A stretch of DNA of 64,000 nucleotides from Bacteroidota bacterium (GTDB taxonomy: Bacteria; Bacteroidota; Bacteroidia; AKYH767-A; OLB10), in contig JADJOH010000008.1 in assembly GCA_016713925.1 (NCBI GenBank), positions 62,001-126,000 of the forward strand, written 5' to 3'. The position numbers were made by a program, and so were the translations under genes. Shown here piece by piece: positions 27,101 through 35,729 of the stretch. Position 1 is the first letter of the stretch. Each line of letters begins with the position of its first letter. The notes under the pieces are model-generated. The model did no database searches. It was not told the DNA's origin and saw nothing but the letters and a program-made list of their open reading frames with translations.

Positions 27101-29728
27101 TTATTGCTTGATAATTCGCGTACTCACTTTCGACTCTCCTTCACCAATGGTAACAATATAAGTACCCGGAGAGAGTTGTCCGGCTAAAGGGAGAGAGATG
27201 GTGTTAAATCCTTCCTGAGCGGAAATATTACTCGTATAAAGTTGTTTTCCATTTTGATTGCTGATGATCATCGGTAATGTACCCGCCACTGTGGATTCGA
27301 AGTTCAGGTTGAGATCCGAACGGAAGGGATTAGGGCTCGCAGTTAATTGTTTGAGAGCAGTAGCATTTTTGTTTCCCAACTGAAAGGGTTTAGGAGCGAA
27401 AACTTCCTTTGTACCATCTCTGTCTACCTGTACTAGCCGGTAATAGCTGATACCGGGGAAAGGTTGTGGATCTACGATTTCATAATTCCTGATGGAGGTA
27501 CTGTTGCCCGCCGCATTCACTTTCTGCACTAGCTTATAATTGCCGGCATCGGTTGATCGTTCCACGACAAAGTAATCACTGTTTTGTTCGCTGCCTGTTG
27601 ACCAGGTGATCACTGCTGATTTATTTCTTTCTTTCACATCAAAGCTGAGTAATTTAACAGGCAAAGGATTGACACCACTTGATGTAATTCCGAATTCACC
27701 AAATGCTGTTACCCCACTGCGGTTTACTTCCGGCACTAACGCGGATCCTCCAGGTGCAACATGTGTACCGTTCGCTTCCCATACAGAAGCATTATTGTCC
27801 CTGCGGAATAAATGCAGTAAGGTATAATCAGTAATTCCTGTAAATCCTTCTGCAATAACTGACAGGGTTGCCGTCCCGCCGCTGAAGCCATTTGCTCCCG
27901 TCATCGTCCACCAACCCGAACCCACTGTAGTGCATTCATCCCCTGCATCACTCACCGGCAAACCATATACGCCCGGAAATCCGGTGTCGAAACGTGAGCT
28001 GATGGTTCCTTCCGTAGGAGCGGAAGTGAAGTCGATAGTAATGCCATTGTAGATGCTGCTTGTACCCACCGGGAATACAATACCTGAGGTGGTTATATTG
28101 TCAATCCATCTTCTAAAGTTTCCAACCACATGTCCGCTGGTTCTTGTTAAAGTACCTAATACGGAAGCCGATGTGCCCAATGTAAGTGTGTTGGCGTTGG
28201 TAGTAACATTGCCGGCATTTAAGGTAAGTGTTCCCGACGTGGCAGTAGAAGAAGTTAATGTGACGCCCGCGGCGTTATCGATAGTGAGATTTCTGTTCGT
28301 TGCCGGTAAGCCATTGCCGGTAGATTGGCCGACAGTTCCATTGTACAGGTAGTCAGCATTCGTATTATAGCTTCTGATTCCGGTGACGACAATATTTCCG
28401 CTTCCTCCTGAAGTAGTGATTCCATTGGCAGATTTAATTCCGAGTTTAGCAGCGCTGCTGAGTGTAAATGTTCCACCGCCGCTTATAGCAGTGTTTTCAG
28501 CTACCATTTGCAGAAATGCATTGGTGTTCACGTTAAAATTAACAGAATTGGAAACGGTTCCTCCTGAAGTAAAATCTTGTTGTGTTGTGCCTTTGAAGTG
28601 TACAGTATAAGTTGCGCTTCCTGTTTCGGTAATGGTCCCACCGCTATGCGTGAAGTGTCCGAGGACGTTTAAGGTCCCGTTGCCGTTAGATTCACCAAGT
28701 CGGAGCGTGCCGGAAGTAACACTTAAGTTGCCGTTTACAGTAGCTGTTGAACTGGCTGAACTACTGGAGAGGATAAGCAATCCTGTACCACTTATATTTA
28801 AATCACTACTGATAGCTATTGTTGAATTACCGTTACTGTTATTTCCCATCAGCTCTCCGCCGGAAATGGAGCAGCTACCTGTAATGTTCATCGTTCCGGA
28901 TGTCCATCCATCAGTTAAGCGTAAGTTTCCGCCTGTTTGTATATAGTTGCCGCCGATAGTAAAAGTACGGGAGGTAAACCCGTCATTAAGTTCTAAGCGA
29001 CTGCTGCCCGTACTGTTTATGGTAAAATCACTTTGAATACTCATGTTTGTATTTAAAGTCAATACTCCCGTTTGCCCGGTGCAGTTCCAGGTCAGATTTC
29101 CATAGTTCTGGCTGATCTGTGAGGGAAGTGTAGTGGTGATATTGGTAATGTTACAATTGGACGTAGCATTCCATGTTGCATTTGGAATAGTTCCTCCATT
29201 TTGTAAATGCATATAAGTACCACCTGCAGCATGGTTGATGGTGGCACCTCCACTTACTGTAATTGTTCCTGTATTTCCAATGATACCGTTGTTCACCATA
29301 TCGGTACCTGTTCCATTCGCGATGGTCAGCGTTCTTCCGCTGTTGACGTTTATTCTCCCGCCGTTTTCAATAACAATCTGGTCGGCGCTAACACTCGCCG
29401 CCACGGTTACAATATGTCCGTTCTGGATGGTGATGATATTGTCGGCAGTAACGGGAGTAGTGGTTGCTGCCACCCAGTTGGTCCCGTCATATTCTTCCCA
29501 TGTCGCTAATGTTCCCCAGTTGCCTGAAGTTTTGGAGCGGTATTCTCCTGCAACTGCTGCCCTCGCCGGTGTGGTGCGGGTAGATTGATACACCATTACG
29601 ATAAGAACGATCACAAGGGTAGAGACCACTCCGCCGATCAGCATTTTTTGTTTCTGGCTGAGACGGGTAATAGTACGGTTGCTGTTGCGCTGTCTTCCCG
29701 GCTGAGGGGAATTGGATTTGAAATTCAT
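27101..29728 (-). CDS. T9SS cargo: G8-like/beta-helix surface protein with sorting signal
   Basis: 875 residues. An N-terminal membrane segment after a basic stretch (QKMLIGGVVSTLVIVLIVMV) acts as signal or signal-anchor. The next region begins RSKTSGNWGTLATWEEYDGT and TADNIITIQNGHIVTVAASV, the opening typical of G8-like domains, and runs into several hundred residues of short beta-helix rungs rich in G, N, T and S (SGRTLTIANGTGTD, NGNLSVTSGTLRLGESNGNG). The C-terminus has a fibronectin-like strand region (PVKLLSFDVKERNKSAVITW) and a type A T9SS sorting domain (LTASPNPFRSDLNLNFESTV, then LSPGTYIVTIGEGESKVSTR). It is probably a surface or secreted adhesin-like protein. A terminator follows. 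Confidence 0.85.
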   Translation of the reverse strand: MNFKSNSPQPGRQRNSNRTITRLSQKQKMLIGGVVSTLVIVLIVMVYQSTRTTPARAAVAGEYRSKTSGNWGTLATWEEYDGTNWVAATTTPVTADNIITIQNGHIVTVAASVSADQIVIENGGRINVNSGRTLTIANGTGTDMVNNGIIGNTGTITVSGGATINHAAGGTYMHLQNGGTIPNATWNATSNCNITNITTTLPSQISQNYGNLTWNCTGQTGVLTLNTNMSIQSDFTINSTGSSRLELNDGFTSRTFTIGGNYIQTGGNLRLTDGWTSGTMNITGSCSISGGELMGNNSNGNSTIAISSDLNISGTGLLILSSSSASSTATVNGNLSVTSGTLRLGESNGNGTLNVLGHFTHSGGTITETGSATYTVHFKGTTQQDFTSGGTVSNSVNFNVNTNAFLQMVAENTAISGGGTFTLSSAAKLGIKSANGITTSGGSGNIVVTGIRSYNTNADYLYNGTVGQSTGNGLPATNRNLTIDNAAGVTLTSSTATSGTLTLNAGNVTTNANTLTLGTSASVLGTLTRTSGHVVGNFRRWIDNITTSGIVFPVGTSSIYNGITIDFTSAPTEGTISSRFDTGFPGVYGLPVSDAGDECTTVGSGWWTMTGANGFSGGTATLSVIAEGFTGITDYTLLHLFRRDNNASVWEANGTHVAPGGSALVPEVNRSGVTAFGEFGITSSGVNPLPVKLLSFDVKERNKSAVITWSTGSEQNSDYFVVERSTDAGNYKLVQKVNAAGNSTSIRNYEIVDPQPFPGISYYRLVQVDRDGTKEVFAPKPFQLGNKNATALKQLTASPNPFRSDLNLNFESTVAGTLPMIISNQNGKQLYTSNISAQEGFNTISLPLAGQLSPGTYIVTIGEGESKVSTRIIKQ

Positions 29729-29871
29729 GTTAGCTATTTTTAATCACTCTTTCTACGAGGAAATGCACCAGAGGTTACTCTTTTTTTTAAGAGAGGATAT
29801 ATGGATATTTCTTCATAAAATTTGGGGATTTCAAAGATTCATTTTACTTTCACCGATCAAACCTAAAACCC

Positions 29872-30372
29872 ATGAATATTAACTTCTTACTCATCCTTAT
29901 TACCGCGTTGGTGCCTTTAGTTGTTGGCACTATCTGGTACAACCCTAAAGTGTTCGGAACGGCATGGATGCAGGCCGCTGAAATGACAGAAGAGAAAATG
30001 AAGAACCCCCCAATGGTTAAAATCTTCTTATTGTCTTTTTTGTTCGCCTTCCTCTTATCCTTTTCTATGCAGTTTATGGTTATCCACCAGTACCATCTAT
30101 ACTCCTTAGTCGCTGATACCGTGAAGCCCGGAGATACTACTTCTGTAGATGCGCTCTGGCTGAGTAGCTCTTTAGAAGCCTATGGGAAACTCTTCCGCAC
30201 CTTTAAGCATGGTGCCTTCCATGGGTTATTAACCGGAATTTTCATGGTACTCCCTATCATCGGTACACATGCCCTCTATGAAAAGAAAACGGCAAAGTAT
30301 ATTTTTATTAATGCCGGCTATTGGATGGTCAGCATGATGATTATGGGCGGAATCTTATGCCAATGGGCCTGA
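29872..30372 (+). CDS. DUF1761 family membrane protein
   Basis: 166 residues with four membrane segments. The N-terminus INFLLILITALVPLVVGTIW is followed by YNPKVFGTAWMQAAEMTEEK, the family pattern in which a WYxPxxFGxxW segment follows helix 1. KIFLLSFLFAFLLSFSMQFM, HGLLTGIFMVLPIIGTHALY and INAGYWMVSMMIMGGILCQW supply the other helices. The family has no known function. It is the only non-secreted protein between two large T9SS genes and carries its own terminator downstream, so it is probably a separate transcription unit. Confidence 0.82.
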   Translation: MNINFLLILITALVPLVVGTIWYNPKVFGTAWMQAAEMTEEKMKNPPMVKIFLLSFLFAFLLSFSMQFMVIHQYHLYSLVADTVKPGDTTSVDALWLSSSLEAYGKLFRTFKHGAFHGLLTGIFMVLPIIGTHALYEKKTAKYIFINAGYWMVSMMIMGGILCQWA

Positions 30373-30396
30373 TCGTATTCAATTAAAAAAAATCCG

Positions 30397-30427
30397 AAGG
30401 GAGGGTGAGCATTCATTCTCCCTTTTT
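30397..30427 (+). terminator. Rho-independent terminator after the DUF1761 gene
   Basis: AAGGGAG at 30397-30403 pairs with CTCCCTT at 30418-30424 over a 14-base loop, with the T run continuing to 30427. It lies 25 bp after the stop codon. Confidence 0.65.
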
Positions 30428-30528
30428 CTTTATATTTCGGTAGATTTACGTTACGAAGAAAAATTATCCTCTCAGGTAAACCATTTGCCGCTGACCTTCG
30501 TGATATCCTCTGAAAACAATCCACAACT

Positions 30529-33159
30529 ATGAAATACATTTATTCTCTCCTCCTGGTCCTGTTTGTGACCTTTGGCGCTCAGGCACAAAATTGTGTCTGG
30601 ACAGCCTCCAATCCCTCAGGAAATGTTGCAGTGTTAATCCCTTCTCCCGGATTCCCAGCCGGACAGTTTTACGGCATCTGGACGTTCGGTAACGGTACCT
30701 CTTCCGGTCCGGTAGCGGTAGGTCCTATCACTCAGGTGTACAATTCACCCGGAGTGTATTCGGTTTGTCTCAATGTTTACGATAGCCTCAATGGTGGAAT
30801 CATTTGCACCCATTGTGATTCGGTATTGGTGGGCGCTAACAATTGTAGTTTCACTTATACGCAAGATTCCAGTAACGCGAATCAATATTATTTTAGCGCC
30901 AATTTGCAAGGGACAAATACTGTTGCGAACTGGAGTTTTGGTGATGGAAGCAACGGTACCGGAAATAATGTGACGCATACCTATGCTGCAACAGGTACCT
31001 ATACAGTCACTATGACAGAAGTTGATTTCTTTAATAATGTCATTTGCTCCTACACCTATACCATCATCATTAACTCCTCCATCTCCTGTGCTTTTGGTTA
31101 TACTTTCCCTAATCCCGCTCAAAACCCGGCGCTCTTGCAGTTTAACGCCGCATTTAATACTTCCGGAGCTCAGTACATCTGGGATTTTGGTGATAACTCT
31201 CTTCCTGTAACCGGTAATAATCCGCAGCATGCTTTTGCACAACCCGGCGCTTACAATGTTTGTTTAACAATAATTTCCGGTGTTGATACTTGTTTCAATT
31301 GTATGATGATTCCTGTTGGTGGAGGAGGTGGATCAAATTGTTCCTTTATTGCAACTCCCGACTCCTCCAATCCTTCTTCATTTACTTTTCTTGCTACCGG
31401 TACAAACCCCAATAATGCAATTGTTTGGAATTTTGGTGATGGATCTACCGGATTTGGAATGATAGCCAGCCATACCTACAGCAGCACGGGGACGTTTACG
31501 GTTTGTATGGATGAAATAGACTCTTCAGGAGCCATCATCTGCTCTTTCTGCTTTCCGGTGCAGACAAACGGCGGCGGTGGCGGCATCAATTGTAACTTCA
31601 CTGTTTCTACCTGGCCGGGAAACCCCACCATTTTTACATTCGCCATCCCTCAGGCCATTAATACAGCCTATTTCTGGGACCTTGGAAATGGGGTTACTGC
31701 CACAGGAAACAATGTAGCACATAATTATGCAGCTCCCGGAACCTACAATGTATGCCTTACTGCCAGCAATGGAATTACCTCCAGTACCTGCTGCCAAACG
31801 ATTGTAGTTCCTCCCAATCCAAATCCTTGTTCATTCGTTGCCACTCCTGACAGTTCGCTTGCCAATACCTTTAATTTTGTTGGTCTTCCTTCCCAGCTTA
31901 TCACAGGTCTCACATGGGATTTTGGAGATAACACAACAGGAGTGGGCAATAACCTTTCGCATACCTATCCCGGACCCGGTACCTATCAGGTCTGTATGAA
32001 TGAAATCGAACTGGCTACAGGAAATATTGTTTGTACATCTTGTATGGCAGTCACTGTTGGGAACTCCAATTGTACTTTTACCGCAACGGCCGCTCCTGGA
32101 AATCCGGGTACCTTTAGCTTCAATACACAAGGAATTCCCAACAATACGTATTACTGGGATTTTGGAAATGGCGCCACCGCTACCGGTAACAATGTTGCCT
32201 ATACCTACCCGTCTCCCGGCGTATATAATGTTTGTCTAAACGTAGGTAATGGCGGAGCAATTATCTGTACCTCCTGTCAAACCATTACTGTTCCACCGAA
32301 CAACCCTTCTTGTGTTGCGAATTTTACTTCAGTAAGTATCGGGTTGATCGCTTACTTTATCGATCAGTCTACGGTGAATCCTCCCAATGTACCACCGCTG
32401 CCTGTGCCCGTAAACTACAGTTGGAATTTCGGAGATGGTAATTCAAGTACATTGCAGTTTCCTCAACACCAGTACAGTGCTCCCGGAACCTATTTGGTTT
32501 GTCTGACAGTAAGTACAGTGGGTTGTACAACTACTTATTGTGATTCTATTGTGATAGATACCACCATCAATAACCCGATAGGTTGTAATGCTTATTTCAT
32601 CTTTACTCAAACCACCCCTTACCAACTGATTGGCGTGAATTTGTCTAATGGTGTAAATCTTAACTTCAGTTGGGATTTCGGTGACGGATCACCGTTAGGA
32701 TCCGGAGCATACCCTACACATCAGTATGCAAATACCGGGACCTATGTCGTTTGCCTCACCGTTTCAGATTTCCTGGGATGTAACGATACCTATTGCGATA
32801 CAATTACTGTGGATTCATTGGGTAATATCATTTATCGCGGTTTCTCTGCCAATGCCGGCTTCACGCTGAATATTATTTCTCCGTCGCAACTCACAAGTGG
32901 CCTTGATGATCAGACAAATACCATATCCCGTATTTATCCTGTTCCTGCTACCGATCGTTTGTTTGTTGAATGGGCAGCGAATACGGCCGATGCACTGAAT
33001 TATCAGGTCATCAGTGTAGATGGAAGAGAAGTGATGAAAGGATTGGTCACTCGTACCGCGAATCAATTGAATACAGAAAGTCTTTCTCCCGGCATCTACC
33101 TGTTCAGAGTAATTAATGCAGATGGAAGTGCGGACAGCAAGACCTTTGTGAAACAATAA
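30529..33159 (+). CDS. T9SS cargo: nine-PKD-domain secreted protein
   Basis: 876 residues. The signal peptide (YIYSLLLVLFVTFGAQAQ) is followed by nine PKD-type repeats of about 85 residues, each with a W(D/N)FG(D/N)G core, an H(T/Q)Y-like strand and (P/T)GxYxVCLx. The cores include WSFGDGSNGTGNNVTHTY, WDFGDNTTGVGNNLSHTY, WDFGNGATATGNNVAYTY and WDFGDGSPLGSGAYPTHQY. Nearly every repeat starts with a conserved Cys and has a second Cys in VCLT/VCMN, suggesting one disulfide per repeat. Repeats 2, 4 and 6 resemble each other more than repeats 5 and 7, hinting at duplication of two-repeat units. The end is a type A T9SS sorting domain (RIYPVPATDRLFVEW, SPGIYLFRVINADG). Probably an extracellular adhesin or carbohydrate-binding stalk. 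Confidence 0.88.
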   Translation: MKYIYSLLLVLFVTFGAQAQNCVWTASNPSGNVAVLIPSPGFPAGQFYGIWTFGNGTSSGPVAVGPITQVYNSPGVYSVCLNVYDSLNGGIICTHCDSVLVGANNCSFTYTQDSSNANQYYFSANLQGTNTVANWSFGDGSNGTGNNVTHTYAATGTYTVTMTEVDFFNNVICSYTYTIIINSSISCAFGYTFPNPAQNPALLQFNAAFNTSGAQYIWDFGDNSLPVTGNNPQHAFAQPGAYNVCLTIISGVDTCFNCMMIPVGGGGGSNCSFIATPDSSNPSSFTFLATGTNPNNAIVWNFGDGSTGFGMIASHTYSSTGTFTVCMDEIDSSGAIICSFCFPVQTNGGGGGINCNFTVSTWPGNPTIFTFAIPQAINTAYFWDLGNGVTATGNNVAHNYAAPGTYNVCLTASNGITSSTCCQTIVVPPNPNPCSFVATPDSSLANTFNFVGLPSQLITGLTWDFGDNTTGVGNNLSHTYPGPGTYQVCMNEIELATGNIVCTSCMAVTVGNSNCTFTATAAPGNPGTFSFNTQGIPNNTYYWDFGNGATATGNNVAYTYPSPGVYNVCLNVGNGGAIICTSCQTITVPPNNPSCVANFTSVSIGLIAYFIDQSTVNPPNVPPLPVPVNYSWNFGDGNSSTLQFPQHQYSAPGTYLVCLTVSTVGCTTTYCDSIVIDTTINNPIGCNAYFIFTQTTPYQLIGVNLSNGVNLNFSWDFGDGSPLGSGAYPTHQYANTGTYVVCLTVSDFLGCNDTYCDTITVDSLGNIIYRGFSANAGFTLNIISPSQLTSGLDDQTNTISRIYPVPATDRLFVEWAANTADALNYQVISVDGREVMKGLVTRTANQLNTESLSPGIYLFRVINADGSADSKTFVKQ

Positions 33160-33190
33160 CCGCAGCAGAAGCCGGTAAACCCGGAGTAGC

Positions 33191-33766
33191 ATGCAGCCCG
33201 CCGTTGAATTATTAGAGAAATGCCGGCACGACGACCGGAAAGCACATCACGATTTATACGTGATGTGCTTTCCCGTTATCTATTCTATTTGTTCAAGATA
33301 TTATATCAATAAGGAAGATCGGATGGCGGCGTTGAATATGATCTTTGTTCGCCTGGTGCAAAATATGTCCGACTATTTGAAGCGCCATAGTGCTGTTCCT
33401 TACGAACAATGGCTGCGACGGGTGAGTGTGAATTATATTATTGATGAATTCAGGAAACAGAAACGTTATCGGGAATACATCAGTCTGAGAGAGGAAATGC
33501 CCGAAGAACACCATCCCGGACGTATGGAGGTGGACATGAAATACGATACCGACGAAATATTGCTTGCTATTGAAAAGCTGCCTCCGATGAGCAAGACCGT
33601 GTTTAACCTCTATGCAGTAGACGGATACAAGCACGACGAGATAGCGACATTGCTTGGCATATCATCAGGAACGTCAAAGGCACATCTCTTTAAAGCCAGA
33701 AAGAAATTGCAGGAGATGTTGAGCGATGTCAAAAAAACGGAATGGAATAAACCCATCATACAATGA
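33191..33766 (+). CDS. RNA polymerase ECF-type sigma-70 factor
   Basis: 191 residues. Sigma region 2 occupies about 15-85 (YINKEDRMAALNMIFVRLVQ, with YEQWLRRVSVNYIIDEFRKQ for the -10 recognition helix region). Region 4 occupies about 118-175 (LLAIEKLPPMSKTVFNLYAV, DGYKHDEIATLLGISSGTSK, AHLFKARKKLQEML), the classical helix-turn-helix for -35 recognition. Sigma factors of this kind control a small regulon, often together with a membrane-bound partner. The next gene begins four bases before its stop (ATGA), so the two are coupled. Targets unknown; neighbouring T9SS genes are possible. Confidence 0.88.
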   Translation: MQPAVELLEKCRHDDRKAHHDLYVMCFPVIYSICSRYYINKEDRMAALNMIFVRLVQNMSDYLKRHSAVPYEQWLRRVSVNYIIDEFRKQKRYREYISLREEMPEEHHPGRMEVDMKYDTDEILLAIEKLPPMSKTVFNLYAVDGYKHDEIATLLGISSGTSKAHLFKARKKLQEMLSDVKKTEWNKPIIQ

Positions 33767-35190
33767 GCAACTATAAGAACGAAGAAATGAATCCGGAGGA
33801 GTACTGGCCGGAAGCAGGGAAGATGCTCGACCGGCATTTCGCTGAGAAGCGCCGTCGCAGGATGATCGTCTTTTTCAGCTTTTTCCTAGCAGGCACCTTG
33901 GGTGCGCTCTACCTGTGGAATACCAACAGGGAAGCGACTATTGCTGATGAAAAAGCAGGTGTTTCAATACAGTCGACCGGCACTTTAATTACTAACGGTA
34001 ATGACGTGCAGAAGATAGCAGAAGAGAAGAGGATGGAAGAAAAGAAGGAAAAAAGCCATGACGTGAATAGTGAAGCTGTAATCAACCCCAATTCTTCTGT
34101 AACGACAACGTCTTCTAATCAAATGCAACGTGAACGACGAACTGCTGCTGTTGTGGAAGAACGCATCACCTCAAATACCTCAGTAATAACAACGCCAATC
34201 GCAAGGAATTCAATCACGACTGCAAAAGAAGAACAGTTGGCGACCACGACACCTGTTTTATTAAACACGCACACATCTAAAGAAGTGGAAACAACAGCAC
34301 CCTCTTCCATGGAACTTATGACGCTCTTGCCCTCTCTTGAAATTGCCCTGCTAAGCCCCGACAGTACAAAGGATTATTATCTCCCGCAAAGAAAAGAGCT
34401 ATTACTCCAACGAAAATCGCGCTGGGATCTCCTGTTGTATGCCGGTGGAGGAATGGTGCAGAAGGACTTGAGTGGATCAGGAAGTACAGTTTATCTTGAT
34501 CGTCGCGAAAAAGAGGAGAAGCCCGCTTATCTACCCTATGCCGGTTTGCAATTGTCAAAAAGCATCAGAAACTGGGATCTCCGTGGAGGACTTGAATTCG
34601 CTGTCATTGGGGAGCAGGTGAAATATTCTCCCTATACCAATGGCGAATATTATAACTCCTACAATGAATGGGAGCCTTATAGCTACACGATTTCAGATAC
34701 AGACAGTGTTTACATCTTCGGAAATTTATTTTTGAATACAAGACTGGAAACAGTGAACGATAGCCTCTATGTAACAAAGACCGATACTTTAACCGGAAGG
34801 CACTACGATCCTGCCTTGCAATCTACAAATGGCATCAACCGCTGGTATATCGTTGAAGTACCGCTGGAGATTGTTTATAATTTCAAACGAGGCCGCTGGG
34901 GAGCAGGCATCAGTGCAGGCGTCGCGCCCGGTGTGGTCGTGCAATCGTCGGGGAGATACCTGCGCGATGATGAAAGTGGAGTGACAAAATTTCAAAATGA
35001 AAACACCGGAAAATTATCCCTCAATGCCCGTGCCGGATTAGAGTTCAGTTACCTGATGAATAAGAATACAAGATTAATGCTACGACCATCAGGAAGATAT
35101 TTCCTGACGAAGATGGACGCCGGCAATAACACAAAACAACGCTACAGTTCCGTCGGAATCAATGCCGGCATCCTCTATATGATACCCTGA
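33763..35190 (+). CDS. membrane partner of the sigma factor: anti-sigma-like N-terminus with outer-membrane-barrel-like C-terminus
   Basis: 475 residues. A cytosolic stretch (residues 1-25) and one membrane segment (RRRMIVFFSFFLAGTLGALY) are followed by a low-complexity Thr/Ser/Glu-rich linker to about residue 205. A C-terminal beta-rich region begins WDLLLYAGGGMVQKDLSGSG and continues KPAYLPYAGLQLSKSIRNWD to RYSSVGINAGILYMIP, as in PorT-like outer-membrane proteins. Coupled translationally to the sigma factor, it fits an anti-sigma or sensor role with one helix in the inner membrane and a folded C-terminal sensor domain. Barrel membership is inferred from the strand pattern, not from a motif. 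Confidence 0.65.
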   Translation: MSNYKNEEMNPEEYWPEAGKMLDRHFAEKRRRRMIVFFSFFLAGTLGALYLWNTNREATIADEKAGVSIQSTGTLITNGNDVQKIAEEKRMEEKKEKSHDVNSEAVINPNSSVTTTSSNQMQRERRTAAVVEERITSNTSVITTPIARNSITTAKEEQLATTTPVLLNTHTSKEVETTAPSSMELMTLLPSLEIALLSPDSTKDYYLPQRKELLLQRKSRWDLLLYAGGGMVQKDLSGSGSTVYLDRREKEEKPAYLPYAGLQLSKSIRNWDLRGGLEFAVIGEQVKYSPYTNGEYYNSYNEWEPYSYTISDTDSVYIFGNLFLNTRLETVNDSLYVTKTDTLTGRHYDPALQSTNGINRWYIVEVPLEIVYNFKRGRWGAGISAGVAPGVVVQSSGRYLRDDESGVTKFQNENTGKLSLNARAGLEFSYLMNKNTRLMLRPSGRYFLTKMDAGNNTKQRYSSVGINAGILYMIP

Positions 35191-35213
35191 CCTTACACAC
35201 AGAAAAGCCGGGG

Positions 35214-35240
35214 AGCCGTATCATTTGATGCGGCTTTTTT
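35214..35240 (+). terminator. Rho-independent terminator after the sigma/partner operon
   Basis: A strong stem pairs AGCCGTATC at 35214-35222 with GATGCGGCT at 35227-35235 (one G-U pair) and is followed by six T to 35240. It lies 24 bp after the stop codon. Confidence 0.8.
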
Positions 35241-35247
35241 AATGGGT

Positions 35248-35580
35248 GTAATTTGCAGAGCGGGCATTTCTTACCGTACAAGCCTTTTTAGCGGCGGTAT
35301 CTCTGCATCTTGCAAACCCCCCGAGGGGGGGCCCCCGCCAAAAGGAAGTTTTTTTTTTCAGGGGGGAGAAAAAAAGCCCCCCCACCCCCGGGGGCCCCCC
35401 CCGGGGGGGGGGGGGGGGGCCGATAGAAACGGCATCTCTTTAACTGACAAACTCCCTTGCAGAGCGGATTTTTTGGTACTAGCCCTGTAGGGGCGACATC
35501 TTGGTAACCAACAATCCCCTCTCTCCACACACCCGCCCTCACCCGACCTATGGTCGGGTGAGGGCGGGTGTGTGGGGGAA
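35248..35580. repeat. interspersed-repeat region with homopolymer tracts, a REP-family unit and a long perfect inverted repeat
   Basis: The gap between the sigma operon and the LamG gene holds several elements. TTGCAGAGCGG occurs at about 35250 and 35456. Runs of G, C, T and A occupy about 35319-35419, including one of about 18 G. One copy of the AGCCCTGTAGGGGCGACATC repeat lies at 35481-35500. A near-perfect inverted repeat with 24-bp arms lies at 35525-35575 around a TAT centre. The long homopolymers look like a collapsed or low-quality assembly stretch. No gene is credible here. Confidence 0.75.
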
Positions 35581-35729
35581 GATGATATCCTTACCGAGAT
35601 GCCGCACCTGCAAGGGCTACTCTATTTTTTAACACGATACCTGCATACCCCTATTTGTAGTTATAATGTAGTGTCATCATACATTTTTATCTCCAAATTT
35701 TTATATTCGCCATCCAAACCCTTCCATCA

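Noticed and set aside
35242..35542. Open frames rich in Pro/Gly on both strands of the homopolymer region
   Set aside because: They exist only because of poly-G/poly-C runs lacking stops; the DNA itself is probably unreliable.
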